Of a DNA stretch of 64,000 nt, positions 57,365-64,000 are shown one piece after another. How positions within the stretch are numbered: the stretch's first letter is position 1; each line of letters opens with the position of its first letter. The position numbers and the translations under genes are program-made. The stretch covers positions 434,001 to 498,000 of the forward strand of contig JAUTXW010003598.1 in the NCBI GenBank assembly GCA_030620095.1, written 5' to 3'. The stretch is from Kuschelorhynchus macadamiae (taxonomy: Eukaryota > Arthropoda > Insecta > Coleoptera > Curculionidae). The notes under the pieces are model-generated. The model was given only the letters and a program-made list of their open reading frames with translations. It had not been told where the DNA came from and ran no database searches.

Positions 57365-57560
57365 TACCCCGAAGGAGGGGTACGGTGTAGGGTGTACGCT
57401 AGGGGATAGAAAGAGTGACCTGCCGAGGACCTTGGTTCGAAGCCCATGTTATTAACACAGATTTCCACTATTAATAAGCTGTAGGTCCCGTTGAGTTAAT
57501 CCTCGTCGCGGAAAGGCGATGTTGATGGTTAATTTAAATAATTAAATTAATAGAAATAAA
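57365..57560 (+). repeat. SINE-like sequence with pol III B box
   Basis: GGTTCGAAGCC at about 57431-57441 matches the pol III B box consensus. A possible weak A box lies upstream in TAGGGTGTACG. An AT-rich tail (AATTTAAATAATTAAATTAAT) follows. There is no cloverleaf and no second copy in the window, so this is tentative. Confidence 0.3.
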
Positions 57561-58573
57561 ATTATTTTTGCAGTTCGCACCACATCGCGGAAGTTGCAGG
57601 TACAGCTCTTCTATTACGCCAATGATTATTGAAACATTTCTTTATCAAATCGCGACCCTAGCAGCAAATTTTGGTTACCCAATTATTAAACCACATATAA
57701 CCATGTATGGATGAATTTTCCATTTATCATATAAAGTTTACCATATTTAGGTATTCGAGCTTTGATTCCACAGGTACTTTTGGGCTTCTTGTTTTTTTCT
57801 CTTTTTGTGGTGTTCTTAAATGGTGAAGATATTCCAATTTTTAAAAATTTTATATTGATAACAATTGGGAAAAATATAATATAATATAATCATGGCGTTT
57901 GCCTCCATTCCCTGGTAATATTATAATATTATGAAGAAGAGGTTTTATTGGTTTTTGCCACCCCTCCTCCCTCCCCCATCTGGAACAATGCTGCGGGATC
58001 TAAATGAATCCAGGATTGGATTGGCTACATGCGGGAGCTTACTGTTGCTTAAAATTATTGCACTTTTAAACGACTTCTACAAAAAACTAAACTTGTTTTG
58101 TTCAGTCTTTTGGTAGTTGCCCCCAAAACCTTAAAATTTAATGCAACACCTTTGAAAGGAACTAATAAAGCATGAAGTAAAAAGGGCCCATGAGAATAAA
58201 GCTTAAATTTTTAATTGAACTTGTACAGTGGCTTTGTATTGTTATTTATATAAAGCCATTGTATAGATTTGTTACTGTGTTCGCCATCTGTGCGTATGAA
58301 GCCTAACTGCGTATTATTGAATATGTAGTATCCTGTTTATCTGGCGGATCAATATTTCCGAGCTGAATCTTTTCATGTACGAGGAGAGGGCTGGAGATTT
58401 ATTACTGTGGTTTTACACCAATGCATTTACTTTACGTGAGAAAAAATGTTTAGAGGGCAGAATGTTTAATTTTGATGTTCATTATAATAAAACGGTAGGA
58501 GCATAGATGAAACCCAGTGAATCTATAATAGAATTTAAAATGGTGCAGGCGTTACCGCAGTGCAAACGATTTT
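57561..58573. other. No recognisable gene
   Basis: AT-rich with short TAATA repeats near 57870-57890 and a CCCCTCCTCCCTCCCCC pyrimidine tract at about 57960. No gene recognised. Confidence 0.5.
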
Positions 58574-58581
58574 GTTCGCTC

Positions 58582-59993
58582 CACTGGCGGCTCGTGGTGA
58601 TTTATATTGGGAGGTCAATAACAAATTTAAGAATAGGCATACTTAAAATAAAAATAAATATCATATCTTTAAATTCTCTTTAAGTTCAGGTCTACTCTTC
58701 GTTCTTTAGAATTGGGAAAATGCTGAATGACACGTTCGTTAAAATTGCATGTACGTTCCTTTTATAAACGATTTCTCGATACTTAACATTGCTAATGCGG
58801 GTATCTTGGTCCAACTTCTCAACGAAATATATAAGCCCTCGAAAAACCCCTGGATTTTCCGACAAAAACATCATGGCCACGTAGTTCCAGCTCGAATGTC
58901 CCACAAAATTTTAAACATTCTATAATTTTGCTCAAAATATAACGACTTTTGGATACATTTTCATTAACATCTCTAAGGGATTTTCTATAAGCTGTGTCTA
59001 GCTGAGTGCACTTCCGACCGCAGCATACTTCACCGAACATTTCATGTGATCTGCAGAAATTTTTTATTTTTTCTTTTAAGTGTTTAAAGTCACCGGTTTT
59101 GCACCATAATGAGTTCGAGATGAGTCATTAGAAAACAATAAACAAATATAACAGTAAAATGAGTTAGAGACTTCACATTTACGTATCCAGTTAGCAAAAT
59201 CGTACATATTTTTGCGAAAGTTACGATGAATCTCTTTATTTTTGCCTTTACTGGTTTGTCGTATACTAAGTTCTGGCAAATTGCTACCACTTACCTTGAA
59301 CTCGGTTATTTTCTCAGAATTAAGTTCGTTAGCACTCTTTAGTTGTTTAATTGTTTGCACTACTGACATTTTATTTCATCTACATTCACAACTCAAACAT
59401 AGACCACCTTGAAATTGGCTATTTTTAAAATTAAGTTCGTAAGCATTTTTTTGTTGTTTATTTTTTTGCACTAGCCACTACCAACATTTTATTTCCTGTA
59501 ACTGACATATGGATCATACAAATAAAAAAATATATATTACAAAAAACAGTATACAAATCAATTTTCATCGATTAAAAACGTCCGAAACAATATCGAGTTA
59601 GAATATCGACCGCACAACTTCTGAACAACTGAACTTATCTACATACCTACGTGATGACGCGACCGATCGATCGAATTATGAGAAGAGATCGGCTGATGAC
59701 ACAAATCGCGATTTCATATTTCATTTGCTATCCCGTTCGGTAGCTGTGAAATCTTCGGGTTCTTTCGTCGAGCTTTAAGGTAATGAGGGCAATTCGGACT
59801 GCCCAGCCTAGGTTAGTATAGCTTATTTTATTAATCCTAAGGCACGCAACGAGACCATTCGAACCACCGCGCGCGGCTAATAGTGTAGCGTATTTAACTT
59901 TTCCCAAGGTTCGCGTTTTATTACAACTATTAGGAGAGACGGTCAAACGAATAATTTATTTTCTGAAATGACCCTATAGAAGAGCCGCCACTG
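58582..59993 (-). mobile_element. hAT element, internally deleted, perfect TSD
   Basis: The exact 8-bp repeat GTTCGCTC flanks the element (58574-58581 and 59994-60001). Ends: CACTGGCGGCTCGTGG at the left and, on the opposite strand, CAGTGGCGGCTCTTC at the right. It carries a truncated hAT transposase gene on the minus strand and a GC-richer 5' non-coding part (59590-59990). At 1.4 kb it is far shorter than a full hAT element. Confidence 0.9.
58692..59369 (-). pseudogene. hAT transposase N-terminal part
   Basis: Starts MSVVQTIKQLKSANELNSEK. A TTF-type zinc finger region follows: RKNMYDFANWIRKCEVSNSF then YCYICLLFSND, with the C.x(n)C spacing of hAT DNA-binding domains. After a frameshift come FGEVCCGRKCTQLDTAYRKS, NVSKSRYILSKIIECLKFCG, FELELRGHD, then after another shift SENPGVFRGLIYFVEKLDQD. 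This is the region between the finger and the catalytic core in insect TTF-type hAT genes. It ends at LKNEE; the whole RNase-H-like core, the insertion domain and the C-terminal dimerisation region are absent. Confidence 0.8.
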
Positions 59994-60001
59994 GTTCGCT
60001 C

Positions 60002-61020
60002 CATGAAAGCAAATCACGTAATTTTCATCATATTCAGTAATTTATTTAGCCATCATGATTTGATATCCCATAAAAGATTCTAGGAGCTCAGTCTGGTTAG
60101 AGGACTGTGGGGTTTTTCAGTTTAAATGCCGCTTCAGAAAGACTGCTTCAGGCAACATTTCTTTCAAAAATATAAAATTTAGAAGAGTTGTTACAACTTA
60201 AAAACTATAAATTTTGTGAAAAAGGGGTTGCAGGACCAATAAGAATGTGATCTTGAATTTTCTTACTCAGTGTAAGTGCTGTTAAATGTCACGGTTAAGA
60301 TTTGTCACACTTTAACCGAGAAAACATGAAGCATTTCGAATAACCAGTGTCCGGTTAACAGGTCCGACTGAAACAATAATACCCTTGTATATAGTCATTT
60401 ATATATGAAAGTGGACTTTTTTTTAGTCAACATCAAATTATGAGCTCGGGCCCCTTTCGGAACGTAGTCAGGTAACCGGTTAATTAATTATTCGCCTCAA
60501 ATAATTAAACGCTTAAGATTTATACGAAAATCGTTTGTTTGACAACACTGAACTATAGTTTAGGCTTTAAGGGACTACTTATTAAGAAGACTATGCCCAG
60601 AAATTTTTAAAAGATGCTGTGGCAGCAAGGAAGGAGAAACTGGGCTCCGAACCTCTGAAGCAGGACACCAAAAGTCATATTTCAAAGTCAGTAAGAAGAT
60701 CTTATAATCAAGGTGAAACTGAATCTTCATTATCATTATCATCATCATCATCATCATCATCCTACTACCTTTACAAAGTTGAGTCCAGGGTGGCTTTTTT
60801 GATGTTATAAATATTCTTGAAAAAATTGGGGAAATGTATTACTGGTACTAAAGTCATTCATATATAAAAAAGAGGTAGATGCTCCAGCAAGTAATCAAAA
60901 ATCTTCACTTGTGGTAAATAACGTAAACAAGAATTGATACAAGAACTTGGACTATCAAGTGATTACGGACTCAATTCTAAATAGAAATTCCGAAAGCGTA
61001 AGCTTTAAACAGAAAATGGG
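60002..61020. other. No recognisable gene
   Basis: Unique-looking sequence with an (ATC)n microsatellite. No coding family recognised. Confidence 0.5.
60728..60771. repeat. (ATC)n microsatellite
   Basis: About 14 ATC/ATT triplets. Reading frames across it on both strands (poly-Met, poly-Ser) are artefacts of the repeat. Confidence 0.9.
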
Positions 61021-61023
61021 ATA

Positions 61024-61272
61024 GTGGCGTACCCACAAATTTTGCCTCCTCCCGCGGTTTTCGGTAAAGGCCCCCTCTCAAAATAGAAAAATAACCGATG
61101 ATAAAAAAATCTCCTTTACTTGTCAATAGATGTAGTCCCCAAAGTATAGGCGGAAAATATATGATGACTAAAAAAAAGGTCATCCATACTCTCATAATCC
61201 CCTTGAGCTTATTTGCATTTATCGGCGGGCTCCTTGACCTCGTCAGGGAGCCCGCCGAGAGATATTTGTAAA
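61024..61272. mobile_element. MITE-like repeat start with GC-rich hairpin
   Basis: AGTGGCGTACCCACAAATTTTGCC resembles hAT MITE ends (compare AGTGGCGTATTTAG at 50176). At 61220-61257, TCGGCGGGCTCC and GGAGCCCGCCGA form a perfect 12-bp stem over a 14-base loop, strikingly GC-rich for this window. The far terminus is not found. Confidence 0.4.
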
Positions 61273-61654
61273 TCAACCTTTTCAATTTTTTTTTGATATA
61301 TTGGACCGAAGCAGAATTTAAATATAATGACTACCCTCCTAAATTCTAAAAAAAGTTTGCTCTCCAGTAAATACTGATTTAAAAATTCGTTTTAATTTCA
61401 TTCATTCTTAAGGTACCTTCCTATTTCTGTTCCATTTATGGACTGATTTATTTTATATATATATTTATGGGGTACTCACTTGATAGAAAGTTAGTTTTGT
61501 ATCCATGAATTCACGGGAAATATATTTTGGGACGGATTTGATAATTCTCCGAATTAATTTGTTTGATTATTTTTCTAAATATCTCTTCCACAACTACCGG
61601 TAGTGTCTTTAAAATCGGCATGGAAATGGAAATTCAAAGAAAGCCTTTTCACTG

Positions 61655-62390
61655 TAGTGGCAGCTCGTGGCTTTAAGAACGGGGGAAGCGCAGCGTAGCT
61701 AGGTGCATAGCGCCGCTTGCGAAAATTTTTCGGAGTGCCAAAATAGCTATTTTCTTAACCTTTTTATGATGTTAATTATCCATAGCTTTGGAGCGTTTTT
61801 TCATACTTAGGAGAAATAATATGAATTTATAAGGTTTTAAATATATTTTTTGTTATTAAAAAACAGTTATGTATCTATATCTTAAAGCTAATTTCGATTC
61901 GATTCGATCGATGCAAAACTGCTTCCGCCTCCGATGCATGATCCGAACGCACTAATTTACATTAATTCTCTAACAAGTGAACAAGCGCCTGCAGCCTGCA
62001 GCAGTAGTTTTATGCCGCTCCCATCTGTATTTGGCTTACGGATATTCACCATTACGTTGCCATAGCAACGGCCCTAAACAAATCTAAGCGCCAAAGCCCG
62101 CGTTCGGGGGGAATCTTATGCGGAATTTGTTAATGCTGATTGTGATTTCTCAACGGGTCGCTCTTATGAAAAGGTATTCAGGTGACTAGGTTTTTAAGTC
62201 ATTATTATTTTTTGAGTATATAACGCACTAGTTTTGATAGAAAATAGTGGTATAATTAAGTAAATAATGTGAATTTATATAAAACTACTACATTTTTATA
62301 ATAAAAATATAGTTTATAAAATGCTTAATATTTTAAAAATATTTTTATTTTTAAATAAATTGATTGGAAAATGTAGGCGAGCCGCCACTG
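61655..62390. mobile_element. hAT MITE, 736 bp
   Basis: Ends (T)AGTGGCAGCTCGTGG at the left and, on the opposite strand, CAGTGGCGGCTCGCC at the right, the same terminal family as the hAT element at 58582-59993. Flanks TTTCACTG and TTTGACTT match at 6 of 8 positions. No coding sequence. Confidence 0.75.
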
Positions 62391-62977
62391 TTTGACTTTT
62401 TAAATTAGTTATAGTTGCTTGAATAATAATTACTTATATTACATTTTGTTATAAACAAATATTTATTGCTAACGAACACAAAATTATAAAGTGTATTATT
62501 CCAAATATGAATTGGTATGTATAGTATTGCTTTTCAAAAATTAAATTGTAACGTTTGCCTAGATTTGTAGATAAAAATTTAGTGTTGACAATACGACTTG
62601 CGCCTACGCTGAATTGATCCGACATGACTGGTAACATATTTTATAGATGCTTCACTTTCCGATCATAACTATACTATTATCCCCACTCGGTCGTCTAAAC
62701 AATTTTCGACAACCGTTAAAAACAGGGCTCATGGGTAGAAGTCTCGTTGTTTAAAATCAGGAATATCGTTATAGATCAAACCTAATCAAATCTCTACGAA
62801 GAATTGAAATAAGGACATTTTCAAAATTTCTGTAGAATGTAAACTGCAAACATTGAATATTTTGTAAATAAAGTTGGTCCGACAATTGCGAAAATAGATA
62901 CGTTAAACCGTTGTTTGAAAAGGCCATCAAACGACGGTAAATCTAAACACAATAAACCACTCTACCTGTTTGAGTGT

Positions 62978-63028
62978 GCAAGCGGATATGGGAAACTGCG
63001 CAAGCGGATATGGGAAACTGCGCAAGCG
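62978..63028. repeat. 22-bp tandem repeat, 2.3 copies
   Basis: GCAAGCGGATATGGGAAACTG(C) at 62978 and 63000, with a partial third unit at 63022. The two full units are identical. Confidence 0.9.
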
Positions 63029-63106
63029 TATTTTGAATATCGGCTAATTCTCACATAATTCCAGGACTGTAGAATATAAAAAAAGTTCATTATGTTTTTG
63101 AATTGA

Positions 63107-63180
63107 GGGCTGTTAGCTCAGTATAGTAGGATATTGGATTAGCATTGCAAAGTTCCTGTGTCCGACCCATCCTCGGCAGG
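63107..63180 (+). ncRNA. tRNA-Ala(AGC)-like sequence, SINE or tRNA pseudogene
   Basis: GGGCTGTTAGCTCAGTATAG fits a tRNA 5' half with an A box (TTAGCTCAGT). The anticodon arm TTGGA-TTAGCAT-TGCAA has 4 of 5 pairs and anticodon AGC (63141-63143). A B-box-like TGTCCGACCC follows. The acceptor stem does not pair and the T stem is weak, so it is not a working tRNA. More likely it is a tRNA-derived SINE head or a relic. Confidence 0.5.
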
Positions 63181-63837
63181 AGATGACATTCTTTTTAACA
63201 AAACCTATTGTATGTGGATGTGTTTTAAAAATAGGACTGCGTTTTGTAGCCTTGGTTAGGCTTGTTTTTGGGTTGATGAAAAAAGTGTATTTATAGAAAG
63301 ATTTAGGCTCTCATATTCTGATCTAAAAATTTAAAAACAGTGGGAGCAGATGACCGTCCGGACATTTATAAACTGGTGACTTATGACATTTGCGGCTTGG
63401 TCACTTATCATCTTATGTTTACTTATACGACCGTTTTTTAAAAACCGTCGAAAGTATGCTTAAAGGTTGTTTTTATCTTAAGCTTTCATCTGATACCAAA
63501 TAAATTTGATCTGTTAAATAACAAAAGCGTTTAATGATTTTTTTTATTCAACAGTCATTTATAATTTAGTCACTTATAAAGGCAAATGAACGGTCATTTT
63601 AGTTTATTCTCAAAAATCTGTAGCATTTTGGACATTTTTAGACACTGTTTAAAAATAATTAAATTTTATGTAAAACTATTTTACGCAATAGTTGGAATGC
63701 ATACATTTATTTTGATACACATTTTATTTCAAAACAAAAAAGCCTAACCTGATCTAATCATAAGCGCAGTTCGATAACTAAACAAAAAAAAATACGGCCT
63801 ACGAAAATTTTACCGACTCTAAAATCTATTTATATTC

Positions 63838-63976
63838 AAGATAGACTGCATGAAAACAAAGTTATCGTGCGCGCAATATACCTTTAAACAAAGGTGGCCG
63901 ATTGTGATATATTGTTAGACATTTTTTAAAGGCGTATTGCACGTACAATAATTTTTGTTTACATGCAGTCTATCTT
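63838..63976. mobile_element. 139-bp hairpin element
   Basis: AAGATAGACTGCATG..AACAAA..TTAT.GT.CG.GCAATA at the left is inverted at the right to ...CATGCAGTCTATCTT. The arms are about 52 bp with several mismatches, and the central loop is about 30 bp (GTGGCCGATTGTGATATATTG). Small palindromic MITE; a structured RNA is a less likely alternative. Confidence 0.65.
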
Positions 63977-64000
63977 CACTTTGAAAATAATTTTTTTAAA

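Noticed and set aside
60575..60810. Poly-Met and poly-Ser frames
   Set aside because: Generated by the (ATC)n microsatellite.
1..64000. CRISPR array, rRNA genes, integrated viral genes
   Set aside because: No spaced direct repeats, no rRNA core sequences and no recognisable viral polymerase, capsid or envelope motifs. LTR-retrotransposon gag/pol motifs were also not seen.

Overview
The window is AT-rich animal nuclear DNA, most likely from an insect. The basis is the transposon mix (piggyBac, hAT, Tc1/mariner-type, Penelope-like, Jockey-type LINE, Crypton-like recombinase), the short spliceosomal intron, and a TATA-driven gene with a tiny first coding exon. No bacterial, organellar or viral gene organisation is visible. 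I cannot name the species. Almost every open reading frame longer than 60 codons is either chance or a decayed transposon fragment.

One plausible host gene can be assembled on the minus strand. A 15-nt first coding exon (30426-30440) lies behind a TATA box and ends at GTGAGT. A second exon (8963-9172) begins after an AG acceptor in the same phase. Joined, they give a complete signal peptide followed by a small Gly/Tyr-rich, cuticle-like secreted peptide. The implied intron is about 21 kb and is full of repeats.

Layout. 0.3-8 kb: (TA)n tracts and a roughly 1.4-1.8 kb segment present twice in tandem, each copy carrying a TATCGATA-rich MITE. 7-44 kb: at least 13 copies, in both orientations, of one 0.15-1.5 kb interspersed repeat that carries YY1/Pho-like AAAATGGCGGC sites. 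Among these lie two Penelope-like GIY-YIG remnants around a palindromic junction (13.7-14.75 kb), a Jockey-type reverse transcriptase remnant (16.2 kb), a nested transposon block flanked by inverted arms (31.0-33.7 kb), two foldback-like inverted-repeat elements (34.8-36.5 and 37.6-38.4 kb), and a mariner-type fragment (41.1-41.6 kb). 44.9-46 kb: a Crypton-like tyrosine recombinase pseudogene.

50.2-62.4 kb is a dense run of DNA transposons. In order it holds a MITE, a Penelope remnant with a hammerhead-like motif, a 'CGGQN' transposase-like gene split by a 624-bp MITE, a Tc1/mariner-like transposase gene with a 59-bp intron, a 2.2-kb piggyBac element with both terminal inverted repeats, a 1.4-kb hAT element with a perfect 8-bp target duplication, and a hAT MITE. 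The last kilobase holds a tRNA-Ala-like sequence and a 139-bp hairpin.

No transposase seen here keeps all its catalytic residues and an open frame, so these copies look unable to move on their own. I found no CRISPR array, rRNA gene or intact functional tRNA gene.
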